Source: Eremophila alpestris peregrina (taxonomy: Eukaryota; Chordata; Aves; Passeriformes; Alaudidae). From it: 64,000 nt of DNA. The DNA is taken from positions 2,395,437 through 2,459,436 of the forward strand of contig WMCF01000031.1 in NCBI GenBank assembly GCA_009792885.1, in the 5' to 3' direction. Shown in pieces: positions 1 to 13,698 of this stretch (position 1 is its first letter; the number at the start of each line of letters is the position of its first letter). Below the pieces are notes generated by a model. The model searched no databases, was not told the DNA's origin, and worked only from the letters and a program-made list of their open reading frames with translations. The position numbers and the translations under genes were made by a program.

Positions 1-2142
1 ACTAGCACAGACAGGCTTTCAATGGCAGTGGCTCATCAAAAAGCCACACTCAGTGTCAGGCAGCACAGCACATGTAAAAACAAGTTTACAGCATTAGCAC
101 AGCTTCACCTATTACTGTTTTCTGAATGCTGCACCCAGCAGCAAACACAAAATATCAGGACAATCAAAACCCCCTGTCAGACACATAAAAAGGAACATTT
201 CACTCAAGCATTAAAGTATGCATTTCTTGTAGTATAAAAGCATTCAGTAATGCTAAAGGTGTTATACTGGGGCAATCAAACAGAGCCATTTTATATTTTG
301 AGAGAGAGGGAGTATTTGCACTCATGCCTCATTTATCAGGCACAGGCATTGAGATAGAAGATTTATCATGTGATAAACAGATTTTGCTGCTGACAGGACA
401 ATAAAGGGAAGCTTTTTGGCAGCAATTAGCCAGCACACAGATGAAGGTCCATTTAATGAAAGGTTTCCAGGCAAAAGAAGAAACCCAACCAACAAACCAA
501 ACACATTTATTTCAGGAAATCCTGCTCAGGGGAATGTTTCATTTACATTTCTTAAAAGAACATGGGCAATCTTGAGCAGCTGACAGCACAGTAATCTTCT
601 CTCCCAACAATTTTGTGGTTTCCTTAATACTGATGCATTAGCCAGAGAGAATGAAGCTGTTCCAAATGGGAGTTCCAACAGACTGCCTTATCTGAGAGAC
701 ACCTGAGCCTTCAGATGCCCCCACTCTTAAAAAAGATTTATTAGCATCAATTCCTCACTACAGATCTGCTCTAATAAAAATTTAGTTACAAATTACTTTG
801 AATGTAATTTGACCTCCTCTGTTTACTTTCCATCCCTAAAGAAAACCTGTGTAAAAAGGCTTTTTCAGCCCAATGACAAATCAGAGATGCTCAATGGTTT
901 AAATGCCCCAATCTCAGAGTACTTCCATATGAAGAGGCAGTCTGAGTATGCTTATAATGTATCTTTAATTCTTTATTCTCTGTACAGATACCAAAATTTC
1001 AGCTGGAGTATAAAAAAATCCAATTTACTTACTAGGTCAGGCTCTCTACATCAAAATTCTGTGATACTTCAAGCCAATGCTTTTATTGTTGCTCTCCACA
1101 CCCCAGAATCTAAGTATACTTCAGGTTTGCTGACCTTACCATTGTTCACTCCACAAATAACAACTATTTTAGTAAATAATTCCCTACAGGCCCCATGATA
1201 ATGGTTTCACTAACTGTGTTTCTGGAAATAGTCACACATTTGAAGCAGCTTCTGTATTTTTCTGTCCCTCATCCTTCTACTCATCTAGAAGGATGGCAGA
1301 ACAAACATGAAACTATCCCACAATTAGATTTACTGGATGCATGGGCACATGGTACAAGTTGGTGCCTCACAGTGCTCAGCCACAGAGGAGTAAAGACAAA
1401 GATTTCTGTGGAACTGGGCTATCATGGTCAAATGCAGTCATCTTTAATTCTGCCTTCTGTTTTGTTTTTGAGGTTGGTTTTGTTTTGCCTTTAATTTTTT
1501 TTAAATAAACTGATTATAAAAGCTGACAGGGATAACAATCTCGTTGAAAATGTCATAAACCAAGAATCAGATGAGAAGGAATGCAGGAGGATCTAAGCAT
1601 CCTGACATTTCTATGAGCTTATTTTTGAACTACAGACTGTAAAAATTTATCAGCCCATGCAGGTTGAAGCTATTACCTTTCTAATTAAATGCTGTGGAAG
1701 AACTCACCCTGTGAGCTTTCAAAACAACAGCTGAAATCTCTCCCATTCAATTTTAAGCCTAATATTTCACATTTTGAAAGGGCCCTCCACTTCAGCTGAA
1801 ATCCATTCCTGCTCTATTGCCTAATGCCTCTGAATTTCCTGCAAAGTTTGGAAGAACTGCCTCTTGGGGTGCCTGGCACCAGCACAACCCAGAGTTTTGG
1901 TCACAAGCACTTTCTCATCACAGGTCTTAGGAAGTGGGAACAGCAGTTTATCACTGTTGGGACGAGCTGGACTTGCTGAGCATTGGAAAACTGAAAGAAA
2001 ACGAATGGACTACAAATTAAACAACTTTGTATATAGATTGATTGCATAGTTTGCTACGATAAAACATCAATTTCAATGAGTAACAGTGACCTGAATCTCT
2101 CCAATCTCTTGGCATTTCAAAGATAAAAATAAAAGGTGCCTG

Positions 2143-2208
2143 AAAAAAGAAAAAAAAAAGAAAAAAAAAGAAAAAAAAGAAAGAGCATTTACACAAACAC
2201 ACACACAT
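2143..2208 (+). repeat. A-rich tract with regular G spacing, then a short CA run
   Basis: Runs of six to nine A separated by single G's extend to about 2186, followed by ACACAAACACACACACA. This is a low-complexity purine tract plus microsatellite. On the minus strand it is a C-spaced T run, which explains the Phe-rich chance frame there. Confidence 0.85.
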
Positions 2209-3317
2209 CTAATTTGCTTTACTGAGTTCTCTTGAGCCACTCACAGCAGGTTCCCTTGAACACCTGGCAGTGCTCCAGCCAGCAGCAAGAAGTGCAAGTC
2301 TCTCCCCAAGGTGACTTTCACTGTTTTAGCTTGATAGGTATTTGGCTTCCAGAGATATTATAAAGTTGAAATGAAGTGTTATCTGCTACATCTTTTGTGT
2401 AAAGACTCTTATGTAGGGACTTAGTATAACACTAAAAGAATAACAGGTAGGGGAAAATTACTCAGAGGCATCTCATTTTGAAAAGGCAGATGTTCTCTAT
2501 TTAAAATATGTCAAATATTAAATTCTATTACGCCTTTTTCCTGCTTCACTGCTACAGGCATTTTCAGAGATGAGGGAAAAGCAAAGCAAAACTGTCAATG
2601 CATCTAGATTAAGGTTGTTTACTTAATACACTATTGAAAAGAATAACCTCTATAAATTACAGGTTTGAAACAACAGGGGAAGGAACAGAGAATAAAGGAA
2701 CAGCAGCATCCAGGAGCATTCACGTTTCCAGCCTTTGCTGTGCTGCATTTTAAGAGGAACAATTTCAGAGGCATCACTCTCCAGCAAGCCAGGAATTCAC
2801 AAAATTCAGCAAAAATAAGTGACAATTTCTTTTTAAGAATCCAAAAATGCATAATAAAAGGCAGTGGGTTGACTAATCCCACACACAAGCTATCCAGCAA
2901 AGAAAGAATACATTTGAAAATAATCTCTGGCCTCTCTGGCTCTTAAAAAAAACATAACCTGTGTTATTTACTGTGTCAGAGAAAGTATCTTATGCTGCCA
3001 CTTTCTTTGCAAGACAGATATGCTGGAGATTGTGGCTGACACTGTCCAGCAGAGACTTTAGATATAGACACACCAAAACCAGGTTCGAAATCCTTCCTTA
3101 AAGTAGCCTGGAGCAAGCACAGCAATGGAGAGCATATGGCTCAGAGTAAAAAGAAAAGCTGAGCCCAAAGCTACCCCCCCTGAGCACAGTGTGACCATCT
3201 CAACTTTACACACTGCATAGCACTGAAAGGAGCTGTGAGGATTCCCACCACAGGAAATGTTGCTCCTCTACAAGGACAAGCACCACCTGCACACTGAATG
3301 CGAGGCCAGATTCATGT

Positions 3318-3356
3318 GGGGGGTTTTGGTTTGGGGGGGTTTTGTTATTTGTATTT
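3318..3356 (+). repeat. G/T-rich low-complexity tract
   Basis: Runs of six and seven G alternate with T runs. Only two long G runs are present, so it is not a full quadruplex pattern. Confidence 0.6.
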
Positions 3357-5697
3357 TTAATTTCTTTAAATCTGTAAGGGAACAGGCAGAGACACAAAAC
3401 TGCAGATTTGGGCTCATCCCCTCCTACTCCTGGCAAGTAGGATTTCCAGCAGTCCAGCATCTCCTATGCCAGGGAGATTTCTTCACCACCCCACTCTGAG
3501 CAGCAGGGTCAGGATTCTGCCACTGCACAGAGGTACCAGCAAACTTCATTTTCTCTGTAGGGCTCTCACATGTAATAGCATGAGCTATGAAAGCACTATG
3601 ATGATACCTATTAGAAATGACTGTGTCAATGACAATTAACTCCAGGGCAATTAACTGATGCTACTAAACCCCCATGATACAGTTTTCATTTTCACAGTCC
3701 CTACCAAAACCAAATGCAAGCTGAAGACCAAAGTGATGTCAAAAACTTGTAAAATCTGACCTCTGATTAGTATCTAAGAGCTGTTAAATCAATGCCTTTT
3801 TATCAGCAAGGAGAAGTCAAAACAAAACCATTTCAGAGGCAACAACAACCCCAGCTCTTTTTCTGACAGCCAGGGCTAAGCCAGGCTTGTCTTTTGACAT
3901 TTCAGAATCACTTTTCTCAACAAGTGGGTTTTTAATACTTTTTTGTTGGTCCTTTTAGCAACGAATTACCAGGAAACAGCTCGAGGTAGTACTTTTTCTT
4001 TTAAGCTGGAGTCAGTGGCATTATTTGAAGCAACACAAATGGAGAGTAAGACAGCTACACATCCTACCCCCACCCTGGACACACTTCAGTGCCTGCAATG
4101 ACCTACAGTAACAAAAGAAAGCCTTGCTCTTTGAAATGGAACAGTGGCTGCAGGGCTGCTGTTTTTTCAATTTTCCTTTCCCATATGCAGCTGCAGTGCC
4201 TGTTTTGAAGCTGCCACTGTACTTTTCTGTGGGAAGATGGAAAACCAGGAGGTCCCCAACACAGAGGAGAGAATCACACCTCTGAGGCTGTGACAAACAC
4301 TCAGCTTTTATCAGTGCCACGACTATTTCAGACAAACTGCTTCACTCCATGTGGTCCCCTTATCTAGGTGGGGCATGGCCTCACCTCTATTTTTACAGTC
4401 ATAGCTATCATCTTAGGCCCTTGCAGCCTCCTAAAACTATGCACTACTATTAGTACATATAAAAAGGTGTCCAACCCCACTGTAACTTTATCACTTCCTT
4501 CCTGCAAGTAACAGTTGTTGTTGCTGCCACTAGAAGGAAAATAGCATTTCTTTTATGCAAGTCACAAACTAAATACATTAGATTATTTGAAGAGCTAATA
4601 AAAATGTGGGTGGTTTTTGTTCATCTGTTTCATTTTATTTAAAGACCTTAATCTCCTCCCAACAACGAGAAAACAGGCCAGTTGTATTTACCTTCTAACT
4701 AACTGCAGCAACTATTAAACCAGATACTCAGTTTATTATAATGTGTACAGGCCCACTGACCTCAGAAAATCAACATTCATTTACTTCAACCTGAGGATCT
4801 GATGTCCTGAATAGATATCCTAGAGGACTGCAATTCTGGAACACCAGTGAAAATAAACAGTGGTTTACACAGTGACCTCTCTTCAACTCCTTTTAACACA
4901 GAAAGTAGTTGAACAATCCCCTCCTTTTATTTTTTTTAAATCAGTTCTGTTTAGAAGTTTTTAAAAAGGGCATCACCCTTAATCTTTGTAACATTCCAGT
5001 GGCACTGAAAGCATGCAAGGCAGCCATGAACACACAGCACCTGCTCCACAGAGACTGCAGAATTACCTTTCACAAGGAACAAGAGGATATCAGGAAAATT
5101 AGAACATTTGCAACACCTGTAATCCAGCCAAACCTGAGGAACAGCCACTTGAGAGCACACCCAGCTCTCCCCATGCAATAGGAGTAAGATCCCATTCACA
5201 AGATTGCTGCAAATTTTAAATGCTATGGTGTTATTTACATAGGCTGTTTCTTGTTCCAAAGGACAAATGCATTATCAAATAATGTTGTTACAGATTGTCA
5301 CTAGTTTGAGACGTTTTATTCAGCCAAGCCTTACCAACTCATCCATTTTTGTTTGCAGGGCCATGCTGTGAACTGCTTCAGTAGAATGAAGTGAATGTTA
5401 CAAGAACAAGCAGCCTGAGAAGGGGTTCTGGTGGTTTTGTCAGGTTAACCTGGATAATTTCTACTGCTCAGTTCACAGCTCCATGAACAGCTGCATCAGC
5501 ACAGCTGATAGGGAGCAATCTAGACACAGAGGTGAAACTGAAAAAGCCCTGAACTCAGCTCTGCTGGCAAACACCATGTTCAAAATCACTGAGGATCACA
5601 ATAGCAGGATTGTCATCACTCAGGCTACTCCCTGCTATTTCTAGTCCATGATTAGATGGCACTCTGCCATTTTCCTCAGTGGTTATTAACCTCTCAC

Positions 5698-5856
5698 CTT
5701 GGTTTCAGTTCTCCTTGTGGTTCCATCTTCAGAAGTGACAATAGACACGTGGGAAGTGGGAGTGCCTGGGTCTTCCTCCACAGTAACTGTCTCTTCCACC
5801 ATTTCTTGAGGCTCTTGCATCATTGCTATTGAAGTCTGGTTACTGGGGCTTTGTTC
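5698..5856 (-). CDS. ARVCF: ARVCF internal coding exon (region after the coiled coil, before the armadillo repeats)
   Basis: Seen: on the minus strand a T-rich tract ending TTTTTATAG precedes the exon, and AAG|GTGAGA follows it. The 159 nt hold 53 codons, phase 0 at both ends, with no stop. The peptide begins EQSPSNQTSIAMMQEPQEMV, then has the acidic run EETVTVEEDPG and ends SEDGTTRRTETK. Known: human ARVCF has nearly the same segment, and the stretch from EETVTVEEDPG onward agrees residue for residue with the human protein as I recall it; p120-catenin (CTNND1) has only a diverged version (SDDGTTRRTET) and CTNND2 lacks the acidic motif. ARVCF is an armadillo-repeat delta-catenin that binds the juxtamembrane tail of classical cadherins at adherens junctions and also occurs in the nucleus. 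This exon encodes part of the N-terminal head; the armadillo repeats and the C-terminal PDZ-binding tail come from exons beyond position 1. The in-frame Met-Met pair (5818-5823) is a possible internal start. Confidence 0.95.
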
Positions 5857-6889
5857 CTATAAAAAGGCAGGTAAAAAAAATTAACTTCTCACTTCTACCA
5901 CCATGGTATAACTAGTCCACTGATTTCAGCTTCTTTGACTGAAAAAAAACATTTTAGCCAACATTTTGCAAGCAAAGATTGAGAGAAAGGAGTATTTCCT
6001 GTGTCAGACAAGCTTGCTGCAACTGTGCTGGTATGGCTGGGCCCAGTGCAGCAAACAGAAATCATGTGAAGCATCTGTCAAGTACTTCATATTAACAGGC
6101 AACAGATTAACAGACTACTATCTTATATTTAAATCTGCCTTAAGCTTTTAATGCCCAGCACAGAAGGAGTGGAATTTTTGTTTGCAAAAAACATTCTTTC
6201 AGTTCTGCAGTGAACAGGCCCATTGGCTTTCAGAGCAGTTAATCTTAGACACCACTGAAAGTTTCTTTTCATTTGATAAAGTACACTCAGTTGGAGACTA
6301 GAGAAGGCTATAAAACATCAATACCTACAATTAAACAGACACCTTTCTCAAACTGCCCAAAGCAACGATAATTAAAAAAGAGAAATCAAGGCTAGAGATT
6401 AATTCAGTGAAATGCTTCCCTTCCCACATCTTCACTAAGCCCATAAGGTCTAACTGGCTATAAGCTTATTTAAAATTTATATGACATAGCATAATAAAAT
6501 CTAAACAGCAAGAAGGGAGATCAAAGGCAGGTTCTTGCAGGGATACTGCCCAAAGAGAACACTCTGCTGCTCAACAGCACTGGCTCTGAACCTTCCCTTT
6601 TCTTATGCAATTGTGTGTTTCAGCACAGAAATCAGAGAAGCTCCCTTTGGTGGATGAATGCCTTTCAGAAGTTTCCCAGCAAGAGGCCAATAAAGAGCCA
6701 GCTTAGGCACTGAGAACTCAAACTTTTGCCCAGCATTATGAATCCTCAGCCATGTGAAATGAAATGACAGACTGATCATCTCAACACAAGCCCTGAAGGT
6801 ATCTGGCTACATGGGCTTTAAAGCCAAAGCAGGGCTTCTGTTGGCACATCCTGTCAAACACTCAGAGAATTTCCTTTATTAAGGACTAT

Positions 6890-6905
6890 ACATACACACA
6901 CACAC
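6890..6905 (+). repeat. (CA)n microsatellite
   Basis: A short run of CA units interrupted by one T near its start. Confidence 0.8.
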
Positions 6906-9900
6906 GTTTTTACACACCTGTTTTAAAAACAAGAAACAGAAAATCCAGGAAGAATGACAGAGCCCACAATTGAAAGAAAACTCTGGACAAATCCACTCTC
7001 TATCTCTTTTCATCAGGGGAAAATAAAAAGGGTTGGGATGAAACCATTGCAATAGAGGTGCTCAGCCTATTTACACAAAGGTTTAAATATTCTCCATGTG
7101 TGAACAGCTTCATCACCAGAGAACTACAAACACTATTTTGTATCATTTAGAAAAACTGCATGTCAACCCAGCTATAGCCTTTGGATTTCTCCTTTTGCTG
7201 TGCCATGTTTTTTGCAGGCTCCCAGGGACCTTTTGCTGCTGATGTCTTGTTAAGGTCCACACTAATTCTTGCAGAATCTGTAATTTCTCTTTAAACAAGC
7301 TGAGATGCCCCTGCTCAGTTTTCCCTTATTTACAGCTGTATTCTGACCTTCTGGAACTCAGACTTCAGTTAGAAAGCTGCTCTCATTTTCAGATAAGCAC
7401 TAATATTAACCAAGACCATGACAATAAGCCTCTGCCAATCACCTCAGTCAAAATGCAACACAGCCAGCCTTCAAAGGTAAGGCACCAGAAGTGACACAAG
7501 CAGGCACTACTTCCATTTCTATCGAAATCACAGCATAACTCAGGTTACAGAATCAATCAATGAGAATAAGGCTTCTGAAATCCTAAAGAAAATCTCTCCT
7601 TCCAGTCTGCAGGACTCAAATCATTAATGGCAAATAACTTATGATACATGCTGAATTCTTTCTGGTAGAGTTCAGATGTCACATCGTGTCTTCCACGCAT
7701 GGATCCAGAAAGAGGAACTTGCTGCTGCAATAAATACATTATTCTCTTCACATTTTTCTTGAAGATATTGTGTTATAACTGCAGCTCCCTTTCTCACACC
7801 CCACAGTGAAGCTTTCCTCCAAAGAGAATAATTTACACAATAAACAGTAGAGACTCAGAACTCCTATTCATCTTCACTCAACCAAACCTTACCAAGAACA
7901 AAGAGATCAGTTACATGTGCAGGGCTTTTGCACAACACCTTATTCCCTGTAAACCTCACCAATGAATGCCAAAACTGCTTCAAGGTGGGCCCTTCTCACT
8001 CCTCTCACACACGTATGAACACACACAGCTCATCCACCACCTCCATTTCCAGTTGCACTTAAGGTTCTACCATTTCTTTGTTCCCCTCTAGACTTTACAG
8101 AGGCAGCCTCTGGTTTCTAATAATAAACCTGAGGAGATAGAAGGTGGAAAGAAATATATTTTTCTTTGAGCTTTTGCAATACTTTTTCTTTATTAAAAAA
8201 ATAGAGAGTCTGCCTTTATATTCAGACTGCCTGTGGGCAAAGGAAACCTTAAAAGCTGGGCACTTAAACATGAGCAAATTGCAAACTAGAGCATATTGAC
8301 TTTAAATGAGTGTTGTGCTGGGTTTTATCCTCTGGCTGCTTCTAAAATGAAGATTCAGGCAGATATGGTACAGATCTGCATTCCTACAAGACAAAGCTAT
8401 TGTTAGCAAGAGACTGTCCTAGGCATCAGAAAGCTTAAAAGCTTGCAAAATTCAAGGTAGATATTTCAACACAGACAGGTACCCAGCCAGCATCTACTGT
8501 GCCTTCCTTCTTACCATGTGAGCTACTGAGGAATGCAGCGAGCCAAGGGACAGCCTGTCACCCAGCTTAGCCCTGAACTGCCTGAACCAGGTGGTTCTTT
8601 GATCTCCAAACCCAATTCTTTCTCTGCACTGCTAGCTTGGAGCTGTCACAAGCTAACATGAATGTAGAAAAGATGCAAAGGTTTTGTTATCTGTTTTTAG
8701 ACGCCATCATTAAGGATTTTAGGTCATCACAAATTGCAGAAACTGGGACACATTACTGCTTTCAGCTCCTTCCTCTGTGCTCAGCTTCGAAGCCTATTTA
8801 GGATGCTCTTTTTTTGCTAAATACACCTCAGCATCTCAGATTGCAAACATTTGGCAGGTATGCCTAATTATCCAGAGTAAACCACAAGCTGGATAGGGCT
8901 GGAACATGACACTTCTAATGAATAATGCTACCAGTAGTTCCCTGCCTGCTAGAAGGAGGTTAATTCCAGTTCAAAACAACACATAATTATTTACCTTACT
9001 GGAGGCTTTCAAAGCAAAAGCAGTGAGATTACAAAACACTACCAAATTCTACCAACAGATTCCAGTGCAGTTATTGCATGTGGTGTCAGTAGTCATGACT
9101 CTTCTGTTCACTTTTGCTTTTCTGAGACCAAATGAATCCTATCCTGTTGATTTGTACTTGCATCACCAGTGTGCTATAAAAAAGCCACCCTATTTAAAAC
9201 GCAAAGCAACAATCAATTTACCTCCAGCCTGTAAAAGCTAAGCACAGATGAAACAGCTAAAGACCTTGTAAAATAAGCAAGAAACATAAAATAACAGTAA
9301 TTCTTGTTTTGTTAAAGAACAGTGATTTATCATTTAGGGCACATATCTCCTAGGGCTTATTTTGCATTAGAATACTACAGCTTCTGTAATCATCACCATT
9401 TCAATTCCTAGCATTGTATTTCCATCAAAGTAGCTATTCTATATCTGTTTTAATAAAAGAATAACCTCCCCCAGGAGGATCAGACATCCTACTTCAAGAC
9501 AGTAAACAAAGTTCTTTATTCTCTGCCTATGGAACAATTTTAAACAGTCTGGAAATAATATAAAATTGCAGGAGATTATTATTTCCACTAAAACAGCCGC
9601 TCTTCAAGAACACTGAAATAATGTACATTGCATCTTCATCCTCCCCAAGATCTCCTTTGTTCTGCAGATTGCAGTGCAGGCTATTCCAGCTAGTCCTTAC
9701 TCCAGGCTACTGTCAGATACCAAATTTGAGGGTTTTTGCAAAGCACAAAGGCTGGATTCTACATCAGTGGACATACCTTGTCCTCAGTCAACCCCAGCAC
9801 AGACAAAGCTCAAGTGTATCAGCTCCTGTGAAACACATTTACAAGTCTGGGCATAATTAATGGCATTGGAAAACAATGCTAATTAAATTAAATGTGGATT

Positions 9901-10947
9901 CTCTCTCCTCTACTACTCCTTAAATTACTTGTTAAAGCTTCAATCTCAGCAAAGGATGAGATTATTTCTAAGTGTAAAGCAAGCAAACACTGGCTTTGTT
10001 AGAGCCAAGTCTCAGGCTGATGTTCTGCCCCAATGGTCTCCTTCTCACCCAGGTCTGCACTTCCAGCTCATTCATGTCCTCAAGCTTTTATTTGCTGAAA
10101 GCATGTGCAGAAAGACACAAAAGGCAAGTCTGCAGGAACACAACTGCTGAAAATAGTTTGTATTGAGATCTGCATCAGACTGGGACATCAGAGAGGAAGG
10201 AAATCACTGATGGAGTTTGTTGAACTTGGTATATTTGAGGTAGTCTTTTTCTGATCCAACTCCCCAGCAGCTGAAGACTCTCAAATCTGGTTATCACATC
10301 CTCCTGCCTTGTCAGAACACCCTTCTTTCACCACAGCCTCAAGATCCCTGCTGTGCTCTCTGCCCTGATTTGTCCTGAGAGCTTTCCATGCATCCCAGCA
10401 GTGCAAAAGCTGGACTCCAAGCTGAGCAGCTCATGCCCATCACGAAGTCTGTGTCACCTGAGAGGCAGCAGTACAGGATAATGTCCCACTCCTTTAGTTT
10501 GCTCTTCAAAATCAGGTGAGCCCTCATACACTGCAGTGCTTGCACTACTGCAGTGCAGGGCACCTTCTGCAAGCACATGGAGCCCTCCAGTTCAAGGGCT
10601 GCCACAGGCTGTTTCCCCCAGTTCAAAGAACACTGCAAGGTTCAAGTCTTCAGCACCAAAGCAAAGGCATGCAGTCAGACCTACCCAAATTCTTCATGAC
10701 TGGGGAAACACTGTCCCAAAACTGGGATCAAATAATGGCACATTCATGCAAGATGGCTCTAGAACAACAAAAAGCACATGGACCAGCTTGTACTGAAACC
10801 CAGGCAGCACATGATGCTGGAAGGAGTCTGCAATCCACACAATGACTTAAATATGGGAACACATAAATATCTACTTTGCTGCAGATAAACTAACCGCCAT
10901 TTAGTAAACTTACTTTTTTGTTTTCTCATGTGAAGTAAAATGTGGGG

Positions 10948-10986
10948 TTTATATATATAAATATATATTTATGTGTACGTATGTGT
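10948..10986 (+). repeat. (TA)n-rich, nearly palindromic microsatellite
   Basis: TTTATATATATAAATATATATTTA-type sequence followed by ATGTGTACGTATGTGTAC. The TA part can fold back on itself. Confidence 0.8.
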
Positions 10987-13633
10987 ACAATGGCTTCAGT
11001 GCACTTCAATGTAAACCCAAACACATCAACCTAGCAGAAAGCTTCAAGCTCTGCCAGAGCTCTGACAAGCTCTGCCCTAAGGCTGGTCAGTTCAGAACAG
11101 AAGGGAAATGTTAGCCCCAAATGAAAGCAGGCTGTCCTGGCACGGGCTACCAGAATGAACTCAGCCCCACACCACAATGCACTAACTGTTTCCTGAACAC
11201 TTACACACTTCCTTTGTCCTTCAGAAACACACACGACAAGCAACGAACAAATAACGCCAAGAGCTTTTAAAGCACCAAGGTTAAAAGGAACATTTCAGCA
11301 ACTGGAGAAAACCCTTAACTAAAGGAGTTCTGAAAAGCCACAAAGAGGAGTGATTTTTTGGAAGCAGGCATGGTAATTCACCCTTTGAAGGCATCACACC
11401 TTTCAGGGAGAGCAAGAGGCGGAGGTGAAGGAGAAGGAATCAAACCCCAGACAAGGCCTGGAGCAGCAATATTCATCCCTCAAGTACAGCAGGACACAGG
11501 GGGTTCTGTTCAGCCACGAGGTAGCTGCCCATCAACAGGGAAATCCAGTGCCTGCCCAATGGTCAACAAAGAGGGCTTTTATGCTATTTTAAACAATCTG
11601 AAGTGTCTCAGTTAATGGAAGACCGGGCAATTGGCCCTCAACTATTTCTAATTGACTGGAATGATGGATGAAGCTAAAGGGAAAGCTGACCCACTGAACT
11701 TTTCCGTACAAAGCCAGAAACTGAAGGAGATTGTAAACAGTTTATAAGAAGGAGAAGTGGGAGAGGCAGAATCCCAGGGGCTTTGCTCCTCTCAACCTGC
11801 TGTTGTTTCAGACCAAGGAAAACAAAGAGCTTCGACTCTGAGCAACAAACAAAAAATACATGGGAAGGCCTAAACAAATAGGGTATTTTTCCCATGCTCT
11901 CCTCCCCTTGCTCCAGGAGCTGTTTAGCTCTGCCATGGCAAGCTGGTCCTCTGAATCAGAAAGGGCAATTTGTCATTCTGACAAAGTGTCTCTCAGGGCT
12001 CTCCATTGCCTTGCCCTGCTTTTCAGATTGACTGGGTGTTAACCAAGGATGTCAAGACATTACATCTCAGTCAACTTCAACAGCTGTGATGATATATACT
12101 TAACACTTACATGTTAATCAGTGCCACTACATTAAGGTAATGCTCAGGAAACCACACATGCCCCTCGATTTTCTGAATAAAACCATCACTAGCAGCTTTG
12201 CACTGCCAAGGCCAACAGTGCTGCAATGTGGCAGAGCTGTCTGCTCACCTCAACAGCTCCTGGGAAGGAAGTCTGGGGACATGCAACTTCCAGATGGGGA
12301 AATGGATGAGCAATAGGTTCAAAATGACACCATCTAACTTTAGGCAGCTTAGCAAGGTATCTAACTGCAGGATAACTTAATTCTTTCTTGTTAGTAAAAA
12401 AGAAGAGTAGGAGCCTCAGAGAACAGATCTTGCACTGACTAAATTACTTTCTTAGGCATATCCAGCTCTTGCCATTGATTCTGCAGGGAAATTGCATCAA
12501 GTGCTTCAAGACAGCATTAAAGCTGGAGGACAAATCCAGGCCTCAAAGCCACAGTGTGAGTGTTCTGTGTGGAACCCAGAATAGGACAAGGGTATCACAA
12601 GTCATCACTCAGTCCTTTAATCACAAGCCCTTTCGCTCCCAGTGGTTCAGCAAGATCAAGTAGCAAAATAGAAGCATAAGCCATTATTTGTTATATGAAA
12701 ATGATACAGGACCAAAAAAAAAAAGCACCTGGCACACAGAGCTCTCGTTCCCTTAACTGCTGTCAGCATGGCCAGTGTTTATCTGGCCGGCCTGCCCAGT
12801 AGGAAACTGAGCAGGAAATGACTGTTTCTCACCACGACTCGTACAGAGAGTTCACTGCAATTTGCCAAACTACCTCCCAAAGACAAATACAATGTAAATC
12901 TGCATGCCTAATCTCCGACCAAACCCAAAACAGATCTGACTTGCTTCCTCTCTGGAGTCTTTCAGATGAGCTAAGGCTAAATTAGGGAGATTTTTAGTGG
13001 GATGAGGTTATATCATGGATTATAATTTTCCACCAAGCTTTTTCCTTCATCTCCACCTGCTGCCTCTACAGCACTGGTATTAAGGGGTGGTGTGGGATGA
13101 CTAATTTTGCATTCCTTTCTGCAAGACAAGCATTCAGATCTCATTTCTTCCAGGCCCCACAGAGCTTGGATCACAAATTAAAGGGATGCATTTATTACTA
13201 GGTATCAAGTCCACAAACTTACATGCACATGGGAGTCAGAAGTACAAGCTAGGTCCTTCATCTAAAACAAAAAAAACAACCATCAGTTTGGCAGGTGAGA
13301 GCAGAAAGTTTGTTTATGCAGTCTGTGTGTCCCAGACTCTACCCCAGCCACCTTCACACATCATTAGTGAGTTAAACCAAAGGCTGCCAGACACAGCCAG
13401 TTCCAGGCTAACACACACACGCCTACTTGCACTGCTACAGAACTACCTTAGAGAATTGCTTTTAACTTCAAGGCAGATGTAAACCATCTCTGCATTCTTT
13501 GAATTATGACCAAGGCTGGAGCATTATTTGAGTGTCCTAGGAGCCGTATCAGATCAGTGTTAAATTTAACTCATCTCCTCACCCACCCACAATCTTGCTG
13601 GTAGATCTGAACTACGCAACAAAAAATGCTTTT

Positions 13634-13698
13634 TGTGGGAAAACACACAACACAAAAAGCAAAAACAAAAAAAATAAAAAAACAACAACAACAAAAGC
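13634..13698 (+). repeat. A-rich low-complexity tract with CAA units
   Basis: AAAACA-type units, then about seven A's and four CAA units. On the minus strand it gives a chance Phe/Leu-rich frame. Confidence 0.75.

Larger units (their letters stand above)
1..5697 (-). other. ARVCF: ARVCF intron downstream of the 5698-5856 exon (partial)
   Basis: This is non-coding, AT-rich sequence starting at the donor GTGAGA. The next ARVCF coding exon, expected to begin with a VTKTVKTVTTRTV-like peptide, is not visible here, so it lies before position 1. Short tracts seen are an A-rich/G-spaced run near 2143-2186, a CA run near 2191-2208 and G/T-rich runs near 3318-3356. The listed frames are short and show no splice signals or family resemblance. 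Confidence 0.85.

Noticed and set aside
2250..2300. TTGAACACCTGGCAGTGCTC resembling a CR1 segment
   Set aside because: The resemblance is too short and the surrounding order of CR1 motifs is absent.
5698..5856. Assignment of the exon to CTNND1 or CTNND2 instead of ARVCF
   Set aside because: CTNND1 has a clearly different sequence between the acidic run and TTRRTET, and CTNND2 lacks the VTVEEDPGTPTSHVSIVTSE block. ARVCF matches along the whole exon.
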